Shown here: piece after piece, positions 16,687-25,899 of the stretch
How positions within the stretch are numbered: position 1 is the stretch's first letter
Layout: every line of letters begins with the position of its first letter
DNA from: Bacillota bacterium
Lineage (GTDB): Bacteria > Bacillota > Clostridia > Oscillospirales > Ruminococcaceae
Assembly: GCA_023460535.1 (NCBI GenBank)
Contig: JAEWPV010000016.1
Location: 468,185 to 532,184, forward strand
Direction of reading: 5' to 3'
Length of the DNA stretch: 64,000 nucleotides
The notes under the pieces: generated by a model
The model's database searches: none
What the model saw: the letters and a program-made list of their open reading frames with translations, nothing else
What the model was told of the DNA's origin: nothing
Made by a program: the position numbers and the translations under genes

Positions 16687-16780
16687 ATGTGGATACAACA
16701 GGTAAGGGTAATCTTAACACCACAACGCAAACGGATCGGCAGGGGCTGCATAAGCGCTGCAAGGAAAGGGATGGGCATAG

Positions 16781-17881
16781 ATGATAACAGGCACACCGAA
16801 AAAGGCGTACATACTGCTTGCGGACGGTACGGTTCTTACCGGCGAAAGCTTTGGCGCCGAGGGCACGACCATCGGCGAGATTGTGTTTGCCACTGGCATG
16901 ACGGGGTATCAGGAGATGCTTACCGACCCCAGCTACTACGGACAGATTCTGACGCAGACCTACCCGCTCATCGGCAACTACGGCATTAACAGCATTGACG
17001 GCGAGAGCGACCGTTCGTGGGTAAAGGGCTATATCGTGCGCGAGTGGTGTGAGCAGCCGTCAAACTTTCGCTGCGAGCAAACGGTGGATGCGTTTTTAAA
17101 GCAACAGGGCGTCATCGGCATCCACGGGGTGGATACCCGCGCGCTGACCAGAAAAATTCGCGAATGCGGCGTTATGAACGGCATGATTACCACCGAGGAT
17201 GTGCTTGCCGACAAAGACAGCCTGATTGCAAGGATACACGAATACGCCATCACCGACGCGGTGAGCAAGGTAACCTGCGCCGAGCCAAAGCTTTACCCGA
17301 GCGATCAGCACAGCTATCGGGTTGTAATGATGGACTTCGGCTACAAGGGCAATATTCTAAATTCGCTGCGCAGCCGCGGCTGCGACGTCACGGTGGTGCC
17401 TGCCCACACCACGGCAGAGCAGGTGCTTGCCTATCAGCCTGACGGGATTATGCTAACGAACGGCCCCGGCGACCCTGCCGAGAACACCGCAATTATTCAA
17501 ACGCTAGGGGCGCTTGTTGCCTCAGGCGTGCCGATATTCGGCATCTGTCTCGGGCATCAGCTGCTTGCGCTTGCTCAGGGTGCCGAGACTGCCAAGCTCA
17601 AGTACGGTCACCGCGGCGGCAATCAGCCCGTTAAGGATTTGACCGAGGACAGAACCTACATCACAAGCCAGAACCACGGCTACGCGGTGGTCAGCGATAC
17701 CCTCGACCCTGCGGTGGGCATGGTCAGCCACATCAACGTCAACGACAATACCTGCGAAGGCGTAATATACAAAAACACCCGCGCGTTTACGGTGCAGTTT
17801 CACCCCGAGGCGTGCAGCGGTCCTCAGGATACCGCGTATCTGTTTGACCGGTTTATTGATTTGATGAAGGAGGCAAAATAG
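16781..17881 (+). CDS. carA: Carbamoyl-phosphate synthase small subunit
   Basis: The glutaminase subunit, 366 residues. The N-terminal domain includes MTGYQEMLTDPSYYGQI. The class I amidotransferase domain has LTNGPGDP, the nucleophile Cys in FGICLGHQLLALA and the His-Glu pair in VQFHPEAC. It hydrolyses glutamine and channels ammonia to CarB. Placement in the pyr operon suggests the pyrimidine-dedicated enzyme (pyrAA in Bacillus terms). carB starts 2 nt after its stop. Confidence 0.97.
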   Translation: MITGTPKKAYILLADGTVLTGESFGAEGTTIGEIVFATGMTGYQEMLTDPSYYGQILTQTYPLIGNYGINSIDGESDRSWVKGYIVREWCEQPSNFRCEQTVDAFLKQQGVIGIHGVDTRALTRKIRECGVMNGMITTEDVLADKDSLIARIHEYAITDAVSKVTCAEPKLYPSDQHSYRVVMMDFGYKGNILNSLRSRGCDVTVVPAHTTAEQVLAYQPDGIMLTNGPGDPAENTAIIQTLGALVASGVPIFGICLGHQLLALAQGAETAKLKYGHRGGNQPVKDLTEDRTYITSQNHGYAVVSDTLDPAVGMVSHINVNDNTCEGVIYKNTRAFTVQFHPEACSGPQDTAYLFDRFIDLMKEAK

Positions 17882-17883
17882 GT

Positions 17884-20800
17884 ATGCCAAGACGCGAAGA
17901 CATCAAAAAGGTACTGGTCATCGGTTCGGGTCCCATCGTAATTGGGCAGGCGGCCGAGTTTGACTATGCGGGCACACAGGCCTGCCGCGCTCTGAAGTCC
18001 GAAGGGCTAGAGGTCGTGCTGATTAACTCAAACCCCGCTACCATCATGACGGATAAGGCAATGGCCGACAAGATCTACGTAGAGCCGCTTACCCTTGACG
18101 TGGTAAAGCGCATTATAGAGATGGAAAAGCCCGACAGCCTGCTCAGCACGCTGGGCGGTCAAACGGGGCTTACCCTCTCCATGCAGCTAGCCAAAGAGGG
18201 TTTTTTGGATGCGCAGGGCGTGCGTCTACTGGGTGCCAATCCCGAAACCATTCACAAGGCGGAGGATAGACAGGCGTTTAAAGACACCATGATTGAGATC
18301 GGCGAGCCGGTCATCCCCTCCCGCGTGGAGACGACGGTAGAGGGTGCTTTGGAGTTTGCCGAGGAGATTGGTTACCCCGTTATCGTTCGCCCCGCCTTTA
18401 CCTTAGGAGGCTCGGGCGGCGGCATCGCACAGGACAAAGAGCAGCTGCTTGAGATTGCCACCAACGGGCTGCGCCTGTCTCCCATCACACAGGTGCTGAT
18501 AGAAAAGTGCATCTCGGGCTGGAAAGAGATCGAGTTTGAGGTAATGCGCGACAGCAAGGACAACGTAATTACCGTCTGCTCGATGGAAAACTTCGACCCC
18601 GTAGGCGTTCACACCGGCGACTCGATTGTCGTCGCCCCCGCACAAACCCTTGCCGATAAGGAATACCAGATGCTGCGAACGGCGTCTTTAAATATCATCT
18701 CCGCGCTGAAGGTAGAGGGCGGCTGCAACTGCCAGTTTGCAATGCACCCCACCAGCTTTGAGTATGCGGTTATTGAGGTAAACCCCCGTGTGTCGCGCTC
18801 CTCCGCGCTTGCTTCCAAGGCGACGGGCTACCCCATTGCCAAGGTGGCGTCTAAAATCGCCATCGGCTATTCGCTAGACGAAATCAAAAACGAGGTGACG
18901 GGCAAGACCTGCGCCTGCTTTGAACCGGCACTCGATTATATTGTCGCCAAGTTCCCCAAATGGCCGTTTGACAAGTTCGTGTACGCCGAGCGAACCCTAG
19001 GCACCCAGATGAAGGCGACGGGCGAAGTCATGAGCATCGGCGTAAGCTTTGAGCAGGCAATTTTAAAGGCGGTGCGCTCTATCGAGCTTGGGCTTGATAC
19101 GCTGCGGCTGCCAAAGCTTGCCGCAAAAACAGACTCGGAGATCGCCGAGCTTGTCACCCACTGCGACGACGAGCGCATGTTTGTGCTGTTTGAGGCAATC
19201 GGGCGCGGCATGGATCTTGAGTGGCTGCACGAAACCACCATGGTGGATATGTGGTTCTTACACAAGATGAAGCATCTTGCCGACTTTGAGCAAACCCTTG
19301 CGTCAAGCAAGCTGACCGACGAGCTGTACCTTAAGGCGAAAAAGCTAGGCTATCTGGACAAAACGATTGCGCGCCTTTCGGGGCAGACCATCGCAAAGCC
19401 CCGGTTTGCGTCCTATAAGATGGTTGATACCTGTGCCGCGGAGTTCTCTGCCGACACGCCGTACTTCTACTCCACCTACGACGACGAAAACGAGGCGCGG
19501 GAGTTTATTGACGCGCACCCCACCGACAAAAAGAAGGTAATCGTGTTCGGCTCGGGTCCCATCCGCATCGGGCAGGGCATCGAGTTTGACTACTGCTCGG
19601 TGCACTGCGTGTGGTCGCTGAAGGAGGCAGGGTACGAGGCGGTTATTATCAACAACAACCCCGAAACCGTTTCAACCGATTTCGACACCTCCGACCGCCT
19701 GTACTTCGACCCGCTTACCCCCGAGGACGTGCGCTCGGTCATCGAAACCGAAAAGCCGTGGGCGGTTGTGGTTCAGTTTGGCGGGCAGACCGCGATTAAG
19801 CTGACCAAATACCTGAGTGAGCTGGGTGTAAAGATACTAGGCACCAGTGCCGACAGCGTCGACGCCGCGGAGGACAGGGAGCGTTTTGACGCGCTGCTCG
19901 AGCGCTGTCGCATCCCGCGCCCGCGCGGCACCACCGTTTACACCACCGAGGAAGCCGCCGAAGCGGCGCGCAAGCTCGGTTACCCCGTATTGCTGCGCCC
20001 GTCCTACGTGCTGGGCGGTCAAAACATGATTATCGCGTACGGCGAGAAGGATGTTCTTGAGTACATGGACATCATTACCGCTACAAAGCTGGAAAACCCC
20101 GTGCTCATCGACAAATACATGATGGGTACCGAGGTAGAGGTCGACGCCATCTGCGATGGGGAAGACTATCTCATCCCAGGCATTATGGAGCACATCGAGC
20201 GCGCGGGTGTTCACTCGGGCGACTCGATATCGGTATACCCTTGCCAGAACCTATCGGAGCGGATTAAGAAAACGATTATAGAATATACCGGACGCCTTGC
20301 CCGCGAGCTAAAGGTTGTGGGGCTTGTCAACATTCAGTACGTCGTGTACAACGATATGGTGTATGTCATCGAGGTCAACCCCCGTTCGTCCCGTACCGTT
20401 CCCTACATCAGCAAGGTTACGGGTGTTTCGATGGTGGATATGGCGACCAAGATTATGCTGGGCGCGAAGCTCTCGGACTTTGGCATGGGTACGGGGCTAT
20501 ACCCTGCCGCCGACTATGTCGCGGTTAAGGTGCCGGTATTCAGCTTTGAAAAGCTGCATAACGTCGACGTACATCTCGGCCCCGAGATGAAGAGCACCGG
20601 CGAGGTACTGGGCATCGCAAAGACCTTTGAGCACGCGCTATTAAAGGGGCTTGTGGCGGCAGGCTACAACATGAAGAACAAGGGTGGCATCCTCATCTCG
20701 GTGCGCGACAGCGACAAGGAGGAGGTCATCTCGGTGGCAGACCGCTTTGCCAATCTGGGGTTTGACATCTACGCAACCTCCGCCACCGCGCTGAAGCTGA

Positions 20801-21075
20801 ACCAGAACATGATTGCGGCAAACTCGGTACGCCGCGCGGACGAGGCAAAGCCAAACGTCATCTCTCTGCTGGAAAGCGGGAAGATTGATTATGTGATGAG
20901 CACCTCAGCAAAGGGGAGAAAACCGCAGAATGAGGGCGTAAAGCTGCGCCGCAAAGCGGTGGAACGCTCAATCGCATGCCTGACGTCCATCGATACCGCA
21001 CGCGCCCTGCTGGACTGCCTTGAGATGGAGAACACCATCAAGGACGTGGATTTAATCGACATTACAAAGATATAA
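17884..21075 (+). CDS. carB: Carbamoyl-phosphate synthase large subunit
   Basis: 1063 residues, the usual size. It has two homologous ATP-grasp halves: the first begins VLVIGSGPIVIGQAAEFDYAG and the second (about residue 550) VIVFGSGPIRIGQGIEFDY. Each has its own RVSRSSALASKATGYPIAKVA or RSSRTVPYISKVTGVSMVDMA segment. The C-terminal 130 residues form the MGS-like allosteric domain, where UMP or ornithine bind. It makes carbamoyl phosphate from bicarbonate, ammonia and two ATP. AAGGAGG in the carA tail is the ribosome site. A perfect hairpin follows the stop. Confidence 0.98.
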   Translation: MPRREDIKKVLVIGSGPIVIGQAAEFDYAGTQACRALKSEGLEVVLINSNPATIMTDKAMADKIYVEPLTLDVVKRIIEMEKPDSLLSTLGGQTGLTLSMQLAKEGFLDAQGVRLLGANPETIHKAEDRQAFKDTMIEIGEPVIPSRVETTVEGALEFAEEIGYPVIVRPAFTLGGSGGGIAQDKEQLLEIATNGLRLSPITQVLIEKCISGWKEIEFEVMRDSKDNVITVCSMENFDPVGVHTGDSIVVAPAQTLADKEYQMLRTASLNIISALKVEGGCNCQFAMHPTSFEYAVIEVNPRVSRSSALASKATGYPIAKVASKIAIGYSLDEIKNEVTGKTCACFEPALDYIVAKFPKWPFDKFVYAERTLGTQMKATGEVMSIGVSFEQAILKAVRSIELGLDTLRLPKLAAKTDSEIAELVTHCDDERMFVLFEAIGRGMDLEWLHETTMVDMWFLHKMKHLADFEQTLASSKLTDELYLKAKKLGYLDKTIARLSGQTIAKPRFASYKMVDTCAAEFSADTPYFYSTYDDENEAREFIDAHPTDKKKVIVFGSGPIRIGQGIEFDYCSVHCVWSLKEAGYEAVIINNNPETVSTDFDTSDRLYFDPLTPEDVRSVIETEKPWAVVVQFGGQTAIKLTKYLSELGVKILGTSADSVDAAEDRERFDALLERCRIPRPRGTTVYTTEEAAEAARKLGYPVLLRPSYVLGGQNMIIAYGEKDVLEYMDIITATKLENPVLIDKYMMGTEVEVDAICDGEDYLIPGIMEHIERAGVHSGDSISVYPCQNLSERIKKTIIEYTGRLARELKVVGLVNIQYVVYNDMVYVIEVNPRSSRTVPYISKVTGVSMVDMATKIMLGAKLSDFGMGTGLYPAADYVAVKVPVFSFEKLHNVDVHLGPEMKSTGEVLGIAKTFEHALLKGLVAAGYNMKNKGGILISVRDSDKEEVISVADRFANLGFDIYATSATALKLNQNMIAANSVRRADEAKPNVISLLESGKIDYVMSTSAKGRKPQNEGVKLRRKAVERSIACLTSIDTARALLDCLEMENTIKDVDLIDITKI

Positions 21076-21079
21076 TAAA

Positions 21080-21117
21080 AAAGGCGGACGGGCGGACTCA
21101 TAGTCCCGTCCGCCTTT
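21080..21117 (+). terminator. Internal hairpin terminator between carB and pyrK
   Basis: A perfect 13-bp stem AAAGGCGGACGGG / CCCGTCCGCCTTT. Only three stem T follow, so it probably reduces rather than blocks transcription into pyrK-pyrD. Confidence 0.65.
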
Positions 21118-21140
21118 CGCAAAAGAAGGAGAACGAAGAG

Positions 21141-21917
21141 ATGAATTATATGCAGGGCGATTACAGTATCACCTTATGCCAACAGCTCGCCGACACCACC
21201 TACAGCTTTGTGGTGCAGTGCAAGGAGGTTGCGGCGATTGCACGCGCGGGGCAGTTTGTACATGTACAGGTGCCCGGCTTTCTGCTGCGCAGACCCATCT
21301 CAATCTGCGAGGTGCTGTGGGAAAGCGGCTGCATCCGGCTGGTGTTTGATATCCGGGGAGCGGGCACCGAGGTGCTTGCCGGTTTTCGCGCAGGGGACAA
21401 ATTAAACCTGCTTGCACCGCTGGGCAACGGCTTCTCGTTACTTGAGAACGGAAAATCCGCCCTTGTGGTTGGCGGGGGCATCGGCGTACCGCCGCTGCTG
21501 GAAGTTGCAAAGCATTACGGAACGAACACACGCGCGGTGCTCGGGTTTAAAAACGCAGGCTCGGTTATCCTGCAAAACGATTTTGTCGCGGCGGGCGCGC
21601 AGGTTATTGTGTGTACAGACGACGGCAGCGCCGGGGAACAAGGGCATGTTACACCCGTTGTCCTGCGCGAGATAGAAGCGGCAAGACCGGACATCATCTA
21701 CGCCTGCGGACCACGACCAATGCTTCAGGCAGTCAAGGAAGCGGCGGCACAGTACGGTGTGCGCTGCCAGCTTTCGCTGGAAGAACGCATGGCGTGCGGG
21801 GTTGGGGCATGCCTCGGCTGCGCGTGCAAAACCGAGAAAAACGGCGAGACGCAGTACCTGCATGTGTGCAAGAACGGACCGGTATTTGAAGCGGAGGAGG
21901 TGGTGTTTGATGCGTAA
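21141..21917 (+). CDS. pyrK: Dihydroorotate dehydrogenase electron transfer subunit
   Basis: A 258-residue iron-sulfur flavoprotein. The FAD-binding ferredoxin-reductase domain includes FLLRRPISICEV, then the NAD-binding region LVVGGGIGVPPLLEVA and ACGPRPMLQAV. The C-terminus carries four Cys (CGVGACLGCACKT...VCKNGP) for the [2Fe-2S] cluster. It passes electrons from PyrD to NAD+. The last 8 nt overlap pyrD, giving coupled translation. AGAAGGAGAACG precedes the ATG. Confidence 0.96.
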   Translation: MNYMQGDYSITLCQQLADTTYSFVVQCKEVAAIARAGQFVHVQVPGFLLRRPISICEVLWESGCIRLVFDIRGAGTEVLAGFRAGDKLNLLAPLGNGFSLLENGKSALVVGGGIGVPPLLEVAKHYGTNTRAVLGFKNAGSVILQNDFVAAGAQVIVCTDDGSAGEQGHVTPVVLREIEAARPDIIYACGPRPMLQAVKEAAAQYGVRCQLSLEERMACGVGACLGCACKTEKNGETQYLHVCKNGPVFEAEEVVFDA

Positions 21918-22821
21918 CCAGAGTGTGGATATTGCAGGTGTCAAGTTGAAAAACCCGCTGATTGCGGCTTCGGGCACCTACGGCTTTGGCAGGGAATATG
22001 AAGCGCTTTACCCGCTTTCGGTGTGGGGCGGCATATCGCTAAAGGGAATGACCCTGGCTAAGCGCGACGGTAACCCGCCACCCAGAGTGGCGGAAACATC
22101 CATGGGCATGCTCAACTCTGTCGGGCTGCAAAACCCCGGTGTGGAGTATTTTTTAGAGCATGAGCTGCCCAACCTGAAAACCAAAAACACAGCACTCATA
22201 GCTAACGTTGCGGGTAGCACGTTAGATGATTACAAGGAAATTTGCGCGAGGCTGGACGGGCTTGTAGATATGGTGGAACTGAATATCTCCTGCCCCAATG
22301 TAAAGGCGGGTGGCGCTGCGTTTGGCACAAGCTGCGAAAGTGCCGCCGGCGTGGTGCGCATGGTGCGCCCCGTATTAAAAAATACCCCGCTGATGGTGAA
22401 GCTTACCCCAAACGTCACCGATATCGCGGCGGTTGCCGAGGCGGTGGAGGCAGAGGGTGCGGACGCGGTATCGCTGATTAACACTCTGCTTGGGATGCGT
22501 ATAGATGTGAACAGCCGCCGACCGATACTAAAAAACAACGTGGGCGGATTAAGCGGACCTGCCGTGTTTCCAATTGCGGTTCGCATGGTGTGGCAGGTGG
22601 CAAGCAGGGTAAAAATCCCCGTGGTGGGGCTTGGAGGCATCGCCACATGGCAGGACGCGGTGGAGATGATGCTCGCGGGTGCGTCCGCCATACAGGTGGG
22701 CACCGCGCTGTTTGCCGATGCCTACGCCCCTGTGAAAATTATAGAGGGATTGACGAAATACCTTGACGACAACCGCATAGACGATATAAACTCTATCGTA
22801 GGGCAGGTTAAACCGTGGTAG
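21910..22821 (+). CDS. pyrD: Dihydroorotate dehydrogenase, class 1B catalytic subunit
   Basis: A 303-residue FMN enzyme. It starts MRNQSVDIAGVKLKNPLIAASGTYGFG. The active-site region has ELNISCPNVKAGGAAFGTSCES with the class 1B catalytic Cys, and VVGLGGIATWQDAVEMMLAGASAIQVGTA forms the FMN phosphate site. The start at 21910 lies inside the pyrK end, with GGAGG at 21896-21900 upstream. Together with PyrK it oxidises dihydroorotate with NAD+. It is the last pyr gene of the run. Confidence 0.97.
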   Translation: MRNQSVDIAGVKLKNPLIAASGTYGFGREYEALYPLSVWGGISLKGMTLAKRDGNPPPRVAETSMGMLNSVGLQNPGVEYFLEHELPNLKTKNTALIANVAGSTLDDYKEICARLDGLVDMVELNISCPNVKAGGAAFGTSCESAAGVVRMVRPVLKNTPLMVKLTPNVTDIAAVAEAVEAEGADAVSLINTLLGMRIDVNSRRPILKNNVGGLSGPAVFPIAVRMVWQVASRVKIPVVGLGGIATWQDAVEMMLAGASAIQVGTALFADAYAPVKIIEGLTKYLDDNRIDDINSIVGQVKPW

Positions 22822-22855
22822 AGGTTGTCCGAGAAAACGATAAAGGAAGTACGTT

Positions 22856-23506
22856 ATGACAGAATTATATCTGGTTCGCCATGCACAGACTGCCGGAAAC
22901 CGCCAGCGCGCCTTTCAAGGGCACACAGACGCGGATCTGTCGCCCGAAGGCGAGCAGCAGCTTGAGCGACTTTCTCAGCGGTTTAAGGGCATTGCGATTG
23001 ACCATATCTATACAAGCCCCTTAACCCGCGCAAGAAAGACTGCCGACGCGGTAAACCGTCATCACGGCGTAGAGATAACGGTAGAACCCATGCTTATTGA
23101 AATTAACGCGGGCGATCTCGAGGGCATGCCGTTTACCGAGGTGTTTGCAAAATACCCCGCAGAAGTCGACCGCTTTATCAATGCGCCCGACCTGTTCGCC
23201 ATGCCGGGCGGCGAAAGTATGGCACAGGTGTATGAGCGTATGACCACCGCTATCTCGCAAATCGTGCGTCAGAACAAAGACGCGCGGGTCGCCGTGGTGT
23301 CGCATGGGTGTGCGCTGCAAAACTACCTTGCCTTTGCGCTTGGGTATGGGCAAAAGGGGATAGTAAAGGCACCGATTTGCTACAATACGGGTGTTACGCA
23401 CATCCGTTATACGGATAATGGGCTGCCGTTTGTCGCGTTTTTAAACGATGCCGCTCATCTGAGTGCCGAGATGCTCGAGCACAGTAAGTGGGAGCTTAAG
23501 CCTTGA
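22856..23506 (+). CDS. Histidine phosphatase family protein
   Basis: A 216-residue member of the phosphoglycerate-mutase-like family. The catalytic His motif is LVRHAQTAGN (residues 6-15), the second Arg lies in YTSPLTRARKTA, the acid in EINAGDLEG and the second His in VVSHGCALQN. Such small proteins act on phospho-sugars, nucleoside monophosphates (for example alpha-ribazole or NMP type) or other phosphomonoesters; the substrate is not predictable. It lies 34 nt after pyrD and may be co-transcribed, so a nucleotide-related role is possible. A repeat element follows. Confidence 0.9.
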   Translation: MTELYLVRHAQTAGNRQRAFQGHTDADLSPEGEQQLERLSQRFKGIAIDHIYTSPLTRARKTADAVNRHHGVEITVEPMLIEINAGDLEGMPFTEVFAKYPAEVDRFINAPDLFAMPGGESMAQVYERMTTAISQIVRQNKDARVAVVSHGCALQNYLAFALGYGQKGIVKAPICYNTGVTHIRYTDNGLPFVAFLNDAAHLSAEMLEHSKWELKP

Positions 23507-23575
23507 CAGCGGAGAGTAGAGCGTAGTGGCAAAGGCGAGGAATGTGTACGTTGTAGTACATAATATACAGAACAC

Positions 23576-23676
23576 CTAATTAACTTATACTGTCTACGAA
23601 AAAATCTTCGTAAAAGCCATAAATGCAAGCTTTTGCTCGATTTTATTCGGACAGCATGGAAGTGAATTAGCTATAG
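23576..23676 (+). repeat. Dispersed inverted-repeat element, copy B
   Basis: It begins CCTAATTAACTTATACTGTC and ends GTGAATTAGCTATAG, with inner ACGAA/TTCGT and CAAGC/GCTCG hairpins and the shared GTAAAAGCCATAAA core. It lies 3' of the phosphatase gene in sense orientation, 29 nt before ruvX. Confidence 0.75.
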
Positions 23677-23704
23677 GTATCAACGAAAGGGCAAGGATAT
23701 CAAT

Positions 23705-24142
23705 ATGAAAATTATGGCTGTTGACCTTGGCGACGCCCGCACCGGGCTTGCCGTGTGCGACCGCACCGAGTTTATGGCGGAGCCGATTGGGGTAATCCAT
23801 TCTACCAACTTTCTGGTTACACTGCAAAAGGTTGCCGTAGCCGCTACCGAGTATGATGTGAGTATGATTGTGGTGGGGCATCCGGTCAACATGAACGGCA
23901 CCATTGGCGAACGCGCAAAAAAGTGCGAGGATTTTGCCGAAAAGCTTAAAACACTGGTGACAGTTCCGGTGGTATTGTGGGACGAACGCGGCACAACGGT
24001 AAGTGCCATCGGCTATCTCAACGAAACCAACACACGGGGCAAAAAGCGCAAGGAGGTTGTGGACGCCGTTGCGGCGACAATCATTTTGGAAAGCTACCTT
24101 GCTTACCGAAAGAATATGAAAAACAAGGAACAAGAGAACTAA
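23705..24142 (+). CDS. ruvX: Holliday junction resolvase RuvX (YqgF)
   Basis: A 145-residue RNase H-fold protein. Catalytic Asp residues are visible in MAVDLGDARTGLAVCD (residue 5) and near the end in VVDAVAATIILESYL; Glu lies in LWDERGTT. Family roles are Holliday junction cleavage and pre-16S rRNA 5' maturation. AACGAAAGGGCAAGGA precedes the ATG. In many Firmicutes ruvX sits between ireB and a DUF1292 gene; here ireB is 22 kb away. A terminator follows 2 nt after the stop. Confidence 0.95.
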   Translation: MKIMAVDLGDARTGLAVCDRTEFMAEPIGVIHSTNFLVTLQKVAVAATEYDVSMIVVGHPVNMNGTIGERAKKCEDFAEKLKTLVTVPVVLWDERGTTVSAIGYLNETNTRGKKRKEVVDAVAATIILESYLAYRKNMKNKEQEN

Positions 24143-24143
24143 T

Positions 24144-24203
24144 AAACACCCGTCGGGTAAACACAGGGGAACTTCCCCACGTGTAAACCGACGGGTGTTT
24201 CAT
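24144..24203. terminator. Bidirectional terminator between ruvX and the kdgK-like gene
   Basis: The outer stem AAACACCCGTCGG / CCGACGGGTGTTT encloses an inner GGGGAA/TTCCCC stem. The outer A and T runs let it serve both converging genes. Confidence 0.85.
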
Positions 24204-24231
24204 ATACTGATAATGTGAAAAAACGATTGTG

Positions 24232-25284
24232 CTACCGGTTAAGCTCGCTTTGTGGTCCGATGCCCTCGTGCGACGCAATTACCGCGCGAACCTCTTTCAG
24301 GCTGGTAGACGGCAGGTCGCCCTCCACGGTGCTTTTAATGGCGCTCATTGCGTTGCCGAACTTCACCATGGCAAGCGGGTCGTTCTCGGTCAGCAAGCCG
24401 TACAGCGCGCCCGCCACATAGGCATCGCCGCTGCCCACGCGGTCGATGACATCTATGGCCTCATATTCCTGCTCATTAAAAAAGCAGTTCTTGCCCGCGT
24501 CGTAAACCGTGGAGGTAAAATTGTGGCATTTCGGGCTTAACACCTTGCGCTCGGTCGAAGCAATCAGAGAAATATCATTTGCCTTTGCAAACGCGCGCAG
24601 AATCTCCTCAAGCGTTCCGGTCTGTCTAAACGTGCGGCGAAGCGTTTCCTCCGAGACAAAAAGAATATCAATAAGCGGCAGTATGGAGGTGATGGTATTT
24701 CTCGCATCCTCCTCGCTCCACAAATTTGCTCGAAAGTTCACGTCAAACGAGATCAGCGCGCCGTTTTGCTTAAAGCGACGCATCAGCTCGATGGCACAAC
24801 GGCGGGGCTTTTCGGATATGGCAAGCGAGATGCCGCTGGTGTGAAAAAGGCGCGCACTTTGATAGACCTCGGGTAATACCTCGGCAATCTCTACACCGTT
24901 AATCGCGGAATGGCGGCGGTCGTACAGCACCTGCGGCTTGCGGGGGTACGCTCCGTTTTCATAAAAATAGATGCCCACGCGGGACTCGCTGTCCGTGTCC
25001 TGAATAATAAAGTCATCCTGTACGCCGCAGGAGATAATCGCGTTTTGAATATAGCTGCCTGCGTCGTTTTGCGGCAGACGTGTAATCATCGCGGTATAAA
25101 GCCCAAGCATCGACAACCCGGCTGCGATGTTAAGCTCCGAGCCTCCCGGGTATCGGCGTAAGGTTTGGCAGTTTTGCAGGCGCTCGTTCTGGTTGGGCGA
25201 AAGACGCATCATCACCTCGCCAAAGGTGACGGCGTCGTAGCGTCTGTTAGTGCCTGATGGCAATGCGTAGTTTGTTGAGTTCAT
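24232..25284 (-). CDS. PfkB family sugar kinase, 2-keto-3-deoxygluconate kinase-like
   Basis: A 350-residue ribokinase-fold enzyme. The N-terminal FGEVMMRLSPNQNERLQN and the GGSELNIAAGLSMLG segment match KDG kinases, which often begin FGE.mlrl.p. The C-terminal DRVGSGDAYVAGALYG contains the anion hole and catalytic Asp. It would phosphorylate 2-keto-3-deoxygluconate in the cytosol. No aldolase or uronate gene is next to it. Its own promoter lies at 25378-25406. The kinase family is certain; the substrate is a family-based guess. Confidence 0.82.
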   Translation of the reverse strand: MNSTNYALPSGTNRRYDAVTFGEVMMRLSPNQNERLQNCQTLRRYPGGSELNIAAGLSMLGLYTAMITRLPQNDAGSYIQNAIISCGVQDDFIIQDTDSESRVGIYFYENGAYPRKPQVLYDRRHSAINGVEIAEVLPEVYQSARLFHTSGISLAISEKPRRCAIELMRRFKQNGALISFDVNFRANLWSEEDARNTITSILPLIDILFVSEETLRRTFRQTGTLEEILRAFAKANDISLIASTERKVLSPKCHNFTSTVYDAGKNCFFNEQEYEAIDVIDRVGSGDAYVAGALYGLLTENDPLAMVKFGNAMSAIKSTVEGDLPSTSLKEVRAVIASHEGIGPQSELNR

Positions 25285-25593
25285 TTTGGCGCTCCTCTAA
25301 ATCGGTTTTGTGTAAAATCATCTGATTGTTTTGTTGTTAAGTAAAATGAGGTCGCTACTAAAAATCACATCACCTTTAAAATACCCTATATTCGTGTGGC
25401 TGTCAATAAAACATAGTGCTAAAAAATAGAGCAAAAGTAAACGGCATGCTTTATCAGCATTTTAAAACAAAATAAACCGAAACAGCTTGTATTTGCATCT
25501 TGTCGTGCCGCTAATTGGCACTCATATAACAACTGTTGCGGACTACAATAATACTGCAAACGCTACTAAACAAGAAAAGGAGTGTAAGTGTAA
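25285..25593. other. Divergent intergenic region, 309 bp
   Basis: A/T-rich. It holds the minus-strand promoter of the kinase gene, a GTGCC/GGCAC hairpin at about 25505-25521 and the SASP ribosome site (AAAAGGAGTG). I found no convincing sigma-G promoter with correct spacing for the SASP gene, although CATATAA at 25523 resembles a -10. Confidence 0.5.
25378..25406 (-). promoter_or_regulatory. Sigma-A promoter of the KDG-kinase-like gene
   Basis: On the minus strand: TTGACA (25406-25401), 17-bp spacer, TATTTT (25383-25378). Confidence 0.65.
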
Positions 25594-25791
25594 ATGGCAA
25601 GTCGCGGTAACAAGATTGTTGTTCCCCAGGCTCGAGAGGCAATGAACCGATTCAAGATGGAGGCTGCCAATGAGGTAGGCGTAAATCTGAAGGCTGGATA
25701 CAACGGCGATCTTACTTCCCAGCAGGCTGGGTCTATCGGCGGACAGATGGTCAAGAAGATGATCGAGGCTTACGAAAATTCCGCAAAATAG
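25594..25791 (+). CDS. Alpha/beta-type small acid-soluble spore protein
   Basis: A 65-residue DNA-coating protein of spores. Features include the germination-protease region EAANEVGVNL, the conserved GYNGDLTSQQAGSIGGQMVKKMIEAYE (DNA-binding helix-turn-helix), and a short basic N-terminus with the VVPQAREAMNRFK helix. It saturates forespore DNA and protects it from UV and heat. Expected control is sigma-G. AAAAGGAGTGTAAGTGTAA precedes the ATG. This is direct evidence that the organism forms endospores. Confidence 0.97.
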   Translation: MASRGNKIVVPQAREAMNRFKMEAANEVGVNLKAGYNGDLTSQQAGSIGGQMVKKMIEAYENSAK

Positions 25792-25840
25792 TTTAGGCGG
25801 TACCAATTTCTCATAATAATCACACCTTGTCAATAGGCTG

Positions 25841-25873
25841 AAAAGGGGTCTGCGCACTGCGCAGACCCCTTTT
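25841..25873. terminator. Perfect bidirectional terminator
   Basis: AAAAGGGGTCTGCGCA / TGCGCAGACCCCTTTT, 16-bp stem with a single-base centre. It ends the SASP gene and the converging 25900-26901 gene. Confidence 0.9.
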
Positions 25874-25899
25874 GTATGTGAGCCGTAAAACAATAAAAA

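Noticed and set aside
21943..22821. Biosynthetic alternative: pyrD as a different FMN dehydrogenase
   Set aside because: Fusion-like overlap with pyrK, the class 1B Cys motif and operon position all support dihydroorotate dehydrogenase.
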